Program-made: the position numbers and the translations under genes
Part shown: positions 50,567-59,708 of the stretch, one piece after another
Position numbering within the stretch: position 1 is the stretch's first letter
Layout: every line of letters begins with the position of its first letter
Assembly: GCA_964475985.1 (NCBI GenBank)
Contig: CAYYYP010000012.1
Location: 13,550 to 77,549, forward strand
Origin: CAYYYP01 sp964475985
Lineage (GTDB): Bacteria > Bdellovibrionota > UBA1018 > CAYHWW01
Reading direction: 5' to 3'
Length of the DNA: 64,000 nt
The notes under the pieces: model-generated
What the model was told of the DNA's origin: nothing
The model's database searches: none
What the model saw: the letters and a program-made list of their open reading frames with translations, nothing else

Positions 50567-51420
50567 TGAAAGCGAGACCTACAGAAATGAAATCCAACAA
50601 CCTTAAACGTTCGCTTTGTCTGGTTGCCGTAGCGGCCGCCATCATCTTCGGTTCTACTCAGTTTTTTCGAAATCGAGCAAGCCATGACGATCTCAAAAAA
50701 GACGAAAAGACCTTAGTGAAATCTGACAAAGAAGAAGTTTCAGGAAGTGGGATAAAAGAAAGTAAATCTGTAGGTCTCGCAACTTCACCCAAGGATGGCG
50801 CACCCAAGGACGGCGCAAAAGAAATCTCTCAAAATGCCCTGCCCGGAACGGAAGCTACGGCCGACGTTCCCGGGCAGGCGGTTGAGAAAATCCCCACGAC
50901 GGGATGCGGAAAAATTACTTACCGCCAAAAGGTTAAAAAATCTGAACTCTCCGGTGACGAAGACCCTTCGGAACAAAAAAATCTTATCTCGTTTCGGGAG
51001 TCAAATGTAGAAACAAAAAATATTTGTGTACGAATGGAAGGCATGCCGATTCCCTTCCAAAGAAAAAAAGAAACCATCACATTTGGCGCTGTATCTAGCA
51101 CCACTTCCGGGGTTACAATAGAATTCTGCAGGGGCAAAAGCCAATGCAACATTCAGTGTCCTATTAAACAAGATTCATTTGCAGACGCCCTTGGCGTAGG
51201 GAACTCCCGCGACGCGGCGGACGCGAATGAAGGCTTAAAGGATGAAACTTCTGAAAAACGCGCACCGGCCGGAAGCTGGGGCAAGCGGGGAGAGGACTCC
51301 GCATCGGTATCTTCCATTGAAAAGGAGATACAGGACGAACTTTCGATATCGACCGAAGCGGTTATTAATAAAGATTGGGCGATTATCAGCCGATCAGATC
51401 TCACGGAGTGCAAAGAATAA
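50566..51420 (+). CDS. Membrane-anchored protein sharing a Cys domain with the upstream gene
   Basis: 284 residues. One N-terminal hydrophobic helix (SLCLVAVAAAIIFGSTQFF) anchors it; the rest is probably periplasmic, with Lys/Glu/Ala-rich linkers. The middle (TGCGKITYRQ, NICVRMEGMP, TIEFCRGK, QCNIQC) resembles the Cys domain of the preceding protein: ICV and the later aromatic-Cys are 33 residues apart here and 35 there. I infer a shared domain, perhaps one that lets the two proteins pair. The TAATG overlap supports co-translation. No known family. Confidence 0.6.
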   Translation: MKARPTEMKSNNLKRSLCLVAVAAAIIFGSTQFFRNRASHDDLKKDEKTLVKSDKEEVSGSGIKESKSVGLATSPKDGAPKDGAKEISQNALPGTEATADVPGQAVEKIPTTGCGKITYRQKVKKSELSGDEDPSEQKNLISFRESNVETKNICVRMEGMPIPFQRKKETITFGAVSSTTSGVTIEFCRGKSQCNIQCPIKQDSFADALGVGNSRDAADANEGLKDETSEKRAPAGSWGKRGEDSASVSSIEKEIQDELSISTEAVINKDWAIISRSDLTECKE

Positions 51421-51553
51421 TTCTTTCACCTTTCTAAACAATATTCCAACTTTCTAGTTAAGCTGCCTGACACACCAATATTGCACCTAAACGCATTGCA
51501 ATGAATCTGCTTCTTAAGAATTGAGCTGACTAGGAACAACCTGCGGAGGTTTT

Positions 51554-53095
51554 ATGCGCGCAGATCGATTCCATAAATTTATCGGACAGTCCGTGGCATT
51601 CACGGGCATCCAACTTCTCGCCTCACAACTCATCGGTTGTACGGGCCAACTGCCTGGCTCCTTTCGCTGGGCTCAACAAAATGAACTCATGAATGTCGCC
51701 CAGGACATCAACACTAAAGTTGATATCCTCTGGGTGGTGGACAATTCGGCCAGCATGGACGTTTCGCAGAATAAATTGCGAAACGGTTTTGCAAGTTTCG
51801 CCGCCACTTACCTTAAACCATCCTGGGACATTCAGCTGGCCGTCATAACGACGGACACCTACTTAGCTAACCCTGCTTTCACTACTTACTGGAGCACGGT
51901 CATGGGCGGCACCACGGGATATCATTCAAATTATTTGAATCATACCTTTGCCGGCGGTATTCGCAACAATGATCAAACCCCTTTGATCAATCGCGACTAC
52001 GCTAAACTATTGTCCGGCGTTCACGACGGCCCCACTACGGCGCTTTGCTCTGAGAAACACCCCTACTTTTTCTACGGCACAACGCTTTGCGCAACTAGGG
52101 ATCAGTCGGCAAATAATACCACTGCCGCCTGTCTCTCCCCCGGCGTTGGTGAATCTGCTCTCACTCAGTGCGTAAACACGACACAAAATAATACCGTGCG
52201 TTCCGGTAAGCCCTTAATTTCAACCGTACCTCCCGGCGGCACCGCAGGCGACGCGGCTTGGGTAACTGAACTTACGAATGACTTCATTGTTAACGTCAGC
52301 GTAAGTACGGCAGGAAGTGGATCTGAGCGGGGCTTGGATTCCTTGAGCCAATTCCTTGACGACAACGAAGCAACGGGTAGCGTTACCGCTCTGTTCCGGG
52401 AGAACTCCATTCGGCTCATCATTTTCGTAAGCGATGAAGATGACCAAAGCATGGGTTTCCCAACCGCACCCGGTGCCGGTTATGGACCTTCAACCAACTA
52501 CACCAGCACTTGTTCGGCTAAAACGGTAGACGGCCACACCTATACGGTTGGCGTTTGCCCTACCAGCGGATCATTGGCCGCCGTAGCTGACTATAAAACT
52601 AAACTCGATACATTCTTCAACAATCTCGATGACAGCAGCACCGGTAGCTCAACTTACTTTGTTGCATCCATCGTAGCGCTCTCTGGGCAAACCATCTCAG
52701 ATTTCCAAGCGGATCGTGACACCATCGATAACGCCATCGGCCTTACGCCTTCAAACGCGACGGACAGGGGTGATCGGTATCTTGCGCTAGGAACTTTAGT
52801 GGGAAATGGATCACTTTCGCTGGATATGGGAGATAGTGATTATTCTGCCCTACTGGACTCCATCGGAAGAGCGGTTGCGCTCAAACGCGGTACTTTTACG
52901 CTAAAGCGTGAGCCCACTGGTTCCGAAGACATGATTGTGACGATCATCCACACCAATGGTTCGACGGACGTGATTTCCTCAAGCAATTACACGGTCAGCG
53001 GTAGAACACTTACGCTTACCGACGTGAATTACATCTTGAGCCTCGTATCCACCGACCAAATTGCCGTGAATTATCAGCCACGAAGCGTAAACTAA
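51554..53095 (+). CDS. von Willebrand factor A-like lipoprotein
   Basis: A 513-residue protein. The N-terminal signal ends in LIGC (C29), a lipobox, so it is probably a lipoprotein. A vWA-like domain follows with VDILWVVDNSASM, where D63-x-S65-x-S67 forms the metal (MIDAS) motif, then AVITTDTYL, and LIIFVSDEDDQS, the acidic third site. The C-terminal 120 residues are beta-rich. Such proteins mediate adhesion or protein assembly on the surface. It starts 133 bases after the previous gene and 61 before the motor operon, so it may belong to the same system. Confidence 0.82.
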   Translation: MRADRFHKFIGQSVAFTGIQLLASQLIGCTGQLPGSFRWAQQNELMNVAQDINTKVDILWVVDNSASMDVSQNKLRNGFASFAATYLKPSWDIQLAVITTDTYLANPAFTTYWSTVMGGTTGYHSNYLNHTFAGGIRNNDQTPLINRDYAKLLSGVHDGPTTALCSEKHPYFFYGTTLCATRDQSANNTTAACLSPGVGESALTQCVNTTQNNTVRSGKPLISTVPPGGTAGDAAWVTELTNDFIVNVSVSTAGSGSERGLDSLSQFLDDNEATGSVTALFRENSIRLIIFVSDEDDQSMGFPTAPGAGYGPSTNYTSTCSAKTVDGHTYTVGVCPTSGSLAAVADYKTKLDTFFNNLDDSSTGSSTYFVASIVALSGQTISDFQADRDTIDNAIGLTPSNATDRGDRYLALGTLVGNGSLSLDMGDSDYSALLDSIGRAVALKRGTFTLKREPTGSEDMIVTIIHTNGSTDVISSSNYTVSGRTLTLTDVNYILSLVSTDQIAVNYQPRSVN

Positions 53096-53097
53096 TT

Positions 53098-53120
53098 CGG
53101 TTTGTAAAAGTTACAAATCG
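53098..53120. repeat. Hairpin-forming inverted repeat before the motor operon
   Basis: CGGTTTGTAA and TTACAAATCG pair over ten positions (one G-U) around AAG, three bases after the vWA gene stop and about 35 before the TolQ-like gene. No T-run follows, so it is not a standard terminator; it could be a processing site or operator. Confidence 0.5.
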
Positions 53121-53156
53121 AAACACCTTTAAGAGATTAAATTTTTAGGAGCTGAG

Positions 53157-53858
53157 ATGAGTGACTTTTTAGAATTCATTAAGACGAGTTTCTGGCACGT
53201 ATCCCCGATTTTAGCCGCGGCAGGTTTTGGCACGGCCATCATCCTTGAGCGCTCAAGGGCGTTGTTTAACACCTACCCCATTAAGGACACGGAAGCTTTT
53301 TTTGACCGGATCGCGGCCCTCATCGCGACGGGAAAATTAGCGGAAGCCATTGCCGTGTGCGATAAACTTTCCTTTAAGCCGGTAGCTCAAGTTACTAAAC
53401 AAGCCTTATTGAGAGCCCATCAACCTGAAGAGCTGATCGAAAGTGGACTCGTGCTGGAAGTTGGGCGGGTAAACCAAGTGATCCAACAGCGTACGGCTTT
53501 TTTAGCGACCATCGCTAACGTAGCTACCTTGCTTGGGTTGTTCGGTACAATTGCCGGTCTCATTCACTCCTTTGAAGCTATTGGGCATGCAGATGCGCAA
53601 CAAAAGTCAGCGTTACTGGCGGCCGGTATTTCCCAAGCCATGAACGCTACAATGTTAGGTCTTGGCGTAGCCATTCCTTGCATGGTCGCCTTCAGCTTTC
53701 TCGCGAATCGAAGTCAAAAACTTGTAAACGATGTGGATGGCGCCGCTGTGAAAGTGCTCGACCTCTTAAGACAACGTTATTACGCCGCCGAATTTGAAGC
53801 GCTAAGCCCGTTAAATCAAGACCGCGTAGATGAAGAAGATGAAGCGAGGGCAGCATGA
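53157..53858 (+). CDS. TolQ/ExbB/MotA-like proton-channel subunit
   Basis: A 233-residue inner-membrane protein with three helices in the TolQ/ExbB layout: one near the N-terminus (SPILAAAGFGTAIILERS), then a cytoplasmic region, then TIANVATLLGLFGTIAGLIHSFE and MNATMLGLGVAIPCMVAFSFLA, which carry the conserved GLxGTxxGxxxxF and TxxGLxxAIP motifs. With the two ExbD-like proteins it would form a proton-driven motor. The start has AGGAGCTGAG upstream. It opens an operon with four-base or shorter junctions, like AglR/AglX in the Myxococcus gliding loci. Confidence 0.95.
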   Translation: MSDFLEFIKTSFWHVSPILAAAGFGTAIILERSRALFNTYPIKDTEAFFDRIAALIATGKLAEAIAVCDKLSFKPVAQVTKQALLRAHQPEELIESGLVLEVGRVNQVIQQRTAFLATIANVATLLGLFGTIAGLIHSFEAIGHADAQQKSALLAAGISQAMNATMLGLGVAIPCMVAFSFLANRSQKLVNDVDGAAVKVLDLLRQRYYAAEFEALSPLNQDRVDEEDEARAA

Positions 53859-54319
53859 GAGTCGGGGGCGAAGGCAACTCAAAGGCACTAGACTTTGATC
53901 TGAATCTTGCGCCCGTGATCGATTGCTTCACGGTGCTCATTGCGTTCGTATTGATCTCAGCCGCCTATGCATCCATCGGAATTTTCGATGCAGGTGTAGC
54001 GGCGGGCGGCGAGTCTGCTGCGAGCGCAACTCCACCTCCCATTCAAGTCACCGTAGAACTGAAGGCGGATCATTCCTTTAGGGTTAAAGTGACGGGCAAA
54101 ATCAATCAAGAAGTTCCCTTTGCGGCCGTGACTAATGGCAACGAAGCGACTTGGAACTTGGTTGCGCTAAATCAAAAACTCTCAGAGCTTAAAACTCAGT
54201 GGAGTGGTTTTTCATCACTCGTTTTAAGTGCGGAGAACACGGTGCCTTATAAGGACATCATTCTTTCTATGGAATCCATCCGTAAGACGGTGCCTTCCAT
54301 CTTGTTAGGTGGATTTTAA
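53855..54319 (+). CDS. ExbD/TolR-like motor subunit (1)
   Basis: 154 residues; one N-terminal helix with the family's essential Asp (NLAPVIDCFTVLIAFVLIS), and a periplasmic domain. It overlaps the TolQ-like gene by four bases. Together with the following paralogue it gives two distinct ExbD-type subunits, as in the Agl gliding motors (AglQ and AglS). A Gly/Ala/Ser-rich spacer follows the helix. Confidence 0.92.
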   Translation: MRVGGEGNSKALDFDLNLAPVIDCFTVLIAFVLISAAYASIGIFDAGVAAGGESAASATPPPIQVTVELKADHSFRVKVTGKINQEVPFAAVTNGNEATWNLVALNQKLSELKTQWSGFSSLVLSAENTVPYKDIILSMESIRKTVPSILLGGF

Positions 54320-54321
54320 AC

Positions 54322-54822
54322 ATGCGAAAGTCATTTTTAAAAAAGCAACCCATCGTAACGGACATGACTCTGCAAATTACATCCATGGCAGATATCTTTG
54401 TTATCATCCTGGTGTTTTTGCTTAAGAGCTACGGAACCAGCGCCATTGAGATTCAACCCTCAAAGGGCATGAGCCTCCCGGTGGCTTCCGCCGATGGCAT
54501 TCCACTTCAGGCGTTGCGCATAGAAATTTCTGAATCAGCGATTCTCGTAGAATCAAATCCTGTGACCACGGTTGAACATTTTGCCTTTAAAAAAGAAGAT
54601 ATTTTACCCAATGGTGCATCCCGGGCCCTCGCCTCAGCACTTGATCACGAACGAAAACGCGAAATGCTTATCGCTAAAAATAATACCGACGTCAAAGTCG
54701 ATCCCCGCATCATCATCGTAGCGGATGAGCGCGCACCTTACTCATCAATTAAAACTGTTTTGTCATCGGCGGCCGTCAATGGTTACACCGATTTTAAACT
54801 TGCCGTCATTAAGAAGGAATAA
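54322..54822 (+). CDS. ExbD/TolR-like motor subunit (2)
   Basis: 166 residues, two bases after the first ExbD-like gene. The membrane helix has DMTLQITSMADIFVIILVFLLK, with the Asp of MADIFV in the channel position. The periplasmic part is about 120 residues and ends with the RIIIVADERAPYSSIKTVL segment, typical of ExbD/TolR (IxxDxxxxY-type). The N-terminus is basic (RKSFLKKQP), in line with cytoplasmic topology. Confidence 0.92.
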   Translation: MRKSFLKKQPIVTDMTLQITSMADIFVIILVFLLKSYGTSAIEIQPSKGMSLPVASADGIPLQALRIEISESAILVESNPVTTVEHFAFKKEDILPNGASRALASALDHERKREMLIAKNNTDVKVDPRIIIVADERAPYSSIKTVLSSAAVNGYTDFKLAVIKKE

Positions 54823-54831
54823 GAGGTCATT

Positions 54832-57800
54832 TTGAGCATCCATCAGCGATCATCCCTGATTGCACTCACCGCAACTTTGATTCTCCGGCTCGCTTCAACG
54901 AATGCCTTCGCTAAAGGTATCGATGAAGCGGAAGCCTTTCGCGTGATGGCCGCCAATCCTTCCATTGAGCAGCATGAACGCCACATCGATGGCGCGGCGT
55001 TGGACTCTCAGAAAAAAGCTATTTCTTCCATCCGGGCACTTTTGCGAAAGTACCAGGGCAAACGCCAAGAACCGCTTTTGCTTTTGCGCCTGGTGGAGAG
55101 CGAACAGGAAGCGGCGGGCATTCAGTACCGCATCGCTCACGGCCCCCAAGTTCAAAACACCGGAAAAGCCGGCCATGAATTTCATAAGAAACTTATGAAG
55201 GACTTAGTCTCTGACTTAAGTACCCTCGTAAGTAAATTTTCTCATTTAGAGGAAATTCCTCACATCTTTTACATGCGCGGCAATGCTTATGATGAACTAG
55301 AAATGACTTCTTCCGCCACGAAGGATTTTTTAGAACTCATTGAACACTACCCTAATGCGGAAGATTATATGCGGGCTTGTATGGCCCTTGCCGAAATTCA
55401 CATCAAGGCTAAGGATTATCACAAGACGATTCAGTACCTAAAGCTTGTAGAAAAAGACCCTACGGACTCCCACTACCCGTTTGCCCTCTATAAAATGGGT
55501 TGGGCTTATTACAACTTAAACGACATGGCCCAGGGCCTAAGTTACATGACCAAGGTCGTGCGTTACTACGATAGCAAAGCCAAAAATGCGGGCCTCGCTA
55601 AAGACAATACCAACGAAGCTTTGCGTGAAAACGCGCTACTCGACATTGCCTTGTTCTACTTTGAAGCCTTTGAACGAAAAGTGGACAGCTATGATTCAGG
55701 CCGCGCGCTTAGCTATTTTAAAGATTTAGATGAAGGCCAAGGTTTTGGGAAAATGCTCATTCGTTTTGCAAAGCTTTTGCGCTCCCATGGCCACATTGCT
55801 GACCTTCACACTTGGAAAAACCAAGTCCTTGAACTCAAACGCGCCGAGAGCTTTGATGTTCTCTTAGTCGTTTACGAAAATCAGTCCAACCGCCACGATT
55901 ACAAGGGCATCTTGGATAGCGCTCAGGACATGGTTGCGTTTAATCGCAAAATTTTGGACGAAGCCATTCTTGAAAAAGGCCGAAAATTCTTAATTGATAC
56001 AGCAGAAGAGCTCCAAGGAATTGTGCTTAAAAACCGGGACGCCGAAGACTTAAACCTCTACAGCGGATACCTCGCTGGTGTGTACGACGCCTTCATCAAA
56101 GTGGTGGATGACGTCGATGAACCAGGCAAACACGACAAAGACCCACGCGTTGTGAAAGCGCATTACAATCTTGCCGAAACTCTATTCCAAATCAAAAAGT
56201 TTGAAGCTTCAACGGAGCATTACCGCTGGATCGTCGATCACCTAGGAAACTCTAAATCCAATGCCGCTACCACTAAGGATGCGAGCTTAAAATCCATTGC
56301 AAGCCGTTATGAACTTTTAAAACAAAGAAAATTGATACCGGACACCCTCGCGGCCCGCGGCCTTCCCGCTTCACGTGATGATGCCGACGACAAACTGGAT
56401 GCTCAGCTTGAACAGTGGATCGGTTGGATCGACGATCATGTGGCGAAGTACGATGATGTGACGGATAACTTCTATTTTGAAGCAAATCGTTGCCTTTACC
56501 GCGAAGGCCGCATGATGAAGGCCACTACCCGTATGCGTAAATTTGCGCAGAAGAACCCTAACTCAAAGTTTGCCATTCCATCGGCCGCGCTCGTGATTGA
56601 CACCTACTTAGCTTCCAGCGACTGGGAAGAACTGCACGACATCGCAAGTGGCTACCTTAAAATCAAGGAATGGAAATCAAATCCATTTTATGCTCGCCTG
56701 AAAAAGGTAGATCAAGGTGCTCTTTACAAAATTGCCCAAGCCGATTTTGAAAGCAATCAGTTCAAACGGGCTTTCCGAATCGCCGCCTCCGCTATTCAGG
56801 ACTCAGACGGTGGTGATGAATTTTACCTTCTCGCCGCAAAGGCTGCCCTTGGGCTTGGTGAAGACGGCAAGGCCGAAGATTATTTCACAAAACTAATCGT
56901 AAGGTCTCCCCACTCAGCCGATGGCATTGCAGCACTTTTAAATCGCGCTGCCCTGCATGAAAAACTTTATTCCTTTGCTAAGGCGGCGGCAGATTATCGC
57001 AAGTACCTTGAGTCAAGCCTCGCTAAAATGGCTGAAAAAGAAGCGCAGGCCACCCAAAGGCGCGGACTTACCTTGGCCTGGATTTCCGGTGACCAAAGCG
57101 AATTGAAAAACTACTTAGTGAGTAAAAACCTTTGTGCAAATTCCTTGCGGGAAGAGTGCGATAAATTTGAAGCCCTTCTGGCCATCAAGTCTCTAGCCCA
57201 AAACCCTAAGGCGTCTTCTAACGATGATGCAGAATCTGCATTTCAAAAGGCCCGTAAATCTGGCCTTAAAGAAACTACAAAAACCTTATGGGCAGCGGTC
57301 GCCCTGATGTCGGCTTCTCACCTAGGATTCCGAGATCGCAATGCTGCACTTAGAACATTTACGACCGGCTTTGAAGATTTAGACCCGCTCGTTCGGACCT
57401 CCCTACTTTCCGAGATGGCGAATTTTGTACCAAACGTATTTAGTTTAAATCGTAAAAGTCTAGAAAGTAGTGCTCCATTGGGCGCGAGTGAAAAACATAT
57501 TATTCACCGCATCGACATGATCAAAGAGTACGAAAATGCCGCCGCCAGCGCCGCAAAAATTCCGTTCGTTCGCATTAAGGCTCTAGTTTTAAACGAGCTC
57601 GCTTGGGTTTATTCAGACTTCGCAAAAGGCTTAAAGACGATCCCGGCACCTAAGGGCGTAACCGGTGCTGCCCTTGAGGATTACCAAAACCTAGTTCAGA
57701 AGATCCTTTTACCCTTTGAAGACAAGGGCGCCGACATTCGTAAGAAGGCCTTTGAATTAGCCACAAAATCTTCCATTGAAAAGGATTCCCTGGTTGCCAT

Positions 57801-58215
57801 TACGGAGCCCTTCAATGAAGAGAACCCGTCCCAGGCTAAAGCGATTTCCCGTGCACCGGCATCCATCGTGTCCAACGAATCCAAACGCTCAAGGGACTAC
57901 AAACTCTCTAATGAATTTTTCCTTAGCGATAAACCTACCCTTGAAGACTTAGATGAGGATGGCCATTGGAAAATTCTGCGCGCAAGTTTTACGGAACCTA
58001 ACAACCGATTAAGATTCCAATTCAAGACGGCCCTGAACGCTCAGAACTGGCCGCTCTGTACTTACCTGCTCCAAAAAACCCAGGAAGAAGATTTGTTACC
58101 TGCCCTTTCGCAGCACTTCATGAAGGCCATCTTCATGAAAAAACTCGGAGCCCAGGCAGAAGGGTTACTTGAGCTCTCCGACGCTAGGGACCTCATGGGA
58201 GGAAATTCAAAATGA
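54832..58215 (+). CDS. Large exported tetratricopeptide-repeat protein
   Basis: 1127 residues starting at TTG (purine-rich AATAAGAGG upstream), signal peptide SLIALTATLILRLASTNAFA cut before KG. The body is a series of TPR-like helix pairs: IPHIFYMRGNAYDELEMTSS, ALAEIHIKAKDYHKTIQYLK, FALYKMGWAYYNLNDMAQG and others throughout. It is likely a periplasmic scaffold. The big TPR proteins of gliding loci (AglT, PglI, GltE-type) are the closest parallels in context. The last 300 residues are less regular. It overlaps the next gene by four bases. Confidence 0.88.
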   Translation: MSIHQRSSLIALTATLILRLASTNAFAKGIDEAEAFRVMAANPSIEQHERHIDGAALDSQKKAISSIRALLRKYQGKRQEPLLLLRLVESEQEAAGIQYRIAHGPQVQNTGKAGHEFHKKLMKDLVSDLSTLVSKFSHLEEIPHIFYMRGNAYDELEMTSSATKDFLELIEHYPNAEDYMRACMALAEIHIKAKDYHKTIQYLKLVEKDPTDSHYPFALYKMGWAYYNLNDMAQGLSYMTKVVRYYDSKAKNAGLAKDNTNEALRENALLDIALFYFEAFERKVDSYDSGRALSYFKDLDEGQGFGKMLIRFAKLLRSHGHIADLHTWKNQVLELKRAESFDVLLVVYENQSNRHDYKGILDSAQDMVAFNRKILDEAILEKGRKFLIDTAEELQGIVLKNRDAEDLNLYSGYLAGVYDAFIKVVDDVDEPGKHDKDPRVVKAHYNLAETLFQIKKFEASTEHYRWIVDHLGNSKSNAATTKDASLKSIASRYELLKQRKLIPDTLAARGLPASRDDADDKLDAQLEQWIGWIDDHVAKYDDVTDNFYFEANRCLYREGRMMKATTRMRKFAQKNPNSKFAIPSAALVIDTYLASSDWEELHDIASGYLKIKEWKSNPFYARLKKVDQGALYKIAQADFESNQFKRAFRIAASAIQDSDGGDEFYLLAAKAALGLGEDGKAEDYFTKLIVRSPHSADGIAALLNRAALHEKLYSFAKAAADYRKYLESSLAKMAEKEAQATQRRGLTLAWISGDQSELKNYLVSKNLCANSLREECDKFEALLAIKSLAQNPKASSNDDAESAFQKARKSGLKETTKTLWAAVALMSASHLGFRDRNAALRTFTTGFEDLDPLVRTSLLSEMANFVPNVFSLNRKSLESSAPLGASEKHIIHRIDMIKEYENAAASAAKIPFVRIKALVLNELAWVYSDFAKGLKTIPAPKGVTGAALEDYQNLVQKILLPFEDKGADIRKKAFELATKSSIEKDSLVAITEPFNEENPSQAKAISRAPASIVSNESKRSRDYKLSNEFFLSDKPTLEDLDEDGHWKILRASFTEPNNRLRFQFKTALNAQNWPLCTYLLQKTQEEDLLPALSQHFMKAIFMKKLGAQAEGLLELSDARDLMGGNSK

Positions 58216-58484
58216 AATATATAAATACTTTATGTCTATTCATAGCGCTAGGTTTCTTGGGCTTGTTTTGCGCTGATCTAAGCTTGGCTAAGGAAGGTAA
58301 ATCTTCCAAAGTCATCGATTTTGAAAGTGAAGTCGTTGAAGGCATGAACAAACGACCGCTCGATTCCCTAAGCCATATTTCCGATGAAGAAAAACGCCGA
58401 AGGCGCCCCCACCTTTACAAAAAACGTGCGGGATTTAAGACCGAAATCGCCGACACCCTACGATTAGCTAGGTACACCAAATGA
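58212..58484 (+). CDS. Small exported protein of the motor operon
   Basis: 90 residues: a signal peptide (LCLFIALGFLGLFCADLSLA) and a 60-residue mature part rich in Arg/Lys, with ISDEEKRRRRPHLYKKRAGF. The sequence IDFESEVVEGMNKRPLDSL looks conserved in nature, but I cannot name a family. Four-base overlaps on both sides tie it firmly to the TPR and TonB/AgmX-like genes, so it is probably a component of the same complex. Confidence 0.8.
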   Translation: MKYINTLCLFIALGFLGLFCADLSLAKEGKSSKVIDFESEVVEGMNKRPLDSLSHISDEEKRRRRPHLYKKRAGFKTEIADTLRLARYTK

Positions 58485-59707
58485 AGCAAAACTGTTTTAT
58501 CGTAAACATTACTTCCGGGAATAAATCCCGCAGTCAAATCTGGCATGCCGAAAAACCACTCCTGCTGGGAAAGCCTGGCGGTTGGATTTTAGAACCAACG
58601 GAGAGTGGTGCCCAAGCTAGGGATTTAAGCCGTCCCGCTGGCGTAACCCACGGACCTAGACGTTCTAACGTCCTTCCCATAAATTTTAAGAACTCAAACC
58701 TAAGCTCTAAAGTCCAACTCTCGGGTAACCTCACGGTACAAATGAAAGTTGTTGAGCAACTCAAACCCGTAAGTGTGGAAGAAATTGCGGCGCAAAACGT
58801 ATCGTTTACGGACATCAAACCTAAACATTTAGCCGACGATGAGATGATGTTTAGAAGGTCGCTGAAAGCCACCTTCATCATGACCTTCCTTTTCTTTGGG
58901 ATAATCTTTCTCATGCCAAAGACTGAGGCACCCAAGGAAGAACTCATTCCTGAGCAGTTTGCAAAAATTATTATGAAGAGCGCGCCGAAAGCTGCGGCAT
59001 CGGCTCCGGCCCAGGCTTCGGCATCCTCCGCCGCCAGTGCCGCAAAAGCGTCCCAGAAAAAAAGCTCCGTAGTGCAAGCCTTTAAATCAACCGCCCTGCA
59101 GGCCGCAGCCAGTCAGCTCCTTAAGGGTGGCATGACAAAACTCTTAGCGCAGTCAGATTTCGTAAGTGGTTCAGCCTCCTCCGACAAAGCCCGCAAAATG
59201 CTAAATGCAAGGTCGGATTCGCTGCAAAATACGGCGCCTAACGAAAACCTTTTGGAAGGTAATAAAGTTCAAGTCGCATCCCTCGGTGGCGATGCGCATG
59301 GTTCCGGTTCAGGCAAGGGCGTTGGTTATGGCAAAGGCGAACACGCCGGCGTCAAAGGCCAAGGCCAGTCCTTCGTGAAAATCGATTCCTCAGGGTCTAC
59401 GGTTGATGAAGGTCTTACTCGCGATGAAGTGGGAGAAGTCATCCATCGGCATATGAGTGAAATCAGATACTGCTATGAGGCTTCGATTTTAAAGCAACCG
59501 CATATTGAGGGTAAACTCATCCTTGCCTTCACCATCGGCGGCACAGGTTCCGTTAAGACCGTAGATGTCAAATCATCCACCCTGCAAGATCCAGGACTTG
59601 ATGATTGCATCCTTCGCCGGCTCCGCAGCTGGCAATTCCCTAAACCTCGCGGCGGCGTCGACGTTGCCGTCAGCTATCCGTTCATCTTCAAATCCCTAGG
59701 AGGATAA
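58481..59707 (+). CDS. TonB/AgmX-like energy transducer
   Basis: A 408-residue protein with a cytoplasmic N-terminal domain of about 120 residues, one membrane helix (ATFIMTFLFFGIIFLMP), an Ala/Ser/Lys-rich periplasmic spacer and a C-terminal domain typical of AgmX/PglI: GLTRDEVGEVIHRHMSEIRYCYE, GKLILAFTIGGTGSVKTVDV, DDCILRRLRSWQFPKPRGG. This is a TonB-like domain whose partner in the outer membrane would be reached through the spacer. The N-terminal part (SRSQIWHAEKPLLLGKPGG) may be FHA-like, as in some Glt proteins; this is uncertain. It overlaps its upstream gene by four bases. Confidence 0.9.
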   Translation: MKQNCFIVNITSGNKSRSQIWHAEKPLLLGKPGGWILEPTESGAQARDLSRPAGVTHGPRRSNVLPINFKNSNLSSKVQLSGNLTVQMKVVEQLKPVSVEEIAAQNVSFTDIKPKHLADDEMMFRRSLKATFIMTFLFFGIIFLMPKTEAPKEELIPEQFAKIIMKSAPKAAASAPAQASASSAASAAKASQKKSSVVQAFKSTALQAAASQLLKGGMTKLLAQSDFVSGSASSDKARKMLNARSDSLQNTAPNENLLEGNKVQVASLGGDAHGSGSGKGVGYGKGEHAGVKGQGQSFVKIDSSGSTVDEGLTRDEVGEVIHRHMSEIRYCYEASILKQPHIEGKLILAFTIGGTGSVKTVDVKSSTLQDPGLDDCILRRLRSWQFPKPRGGVDVAVSYPFIFKSLGG

Positions 59708-59708
59708 A

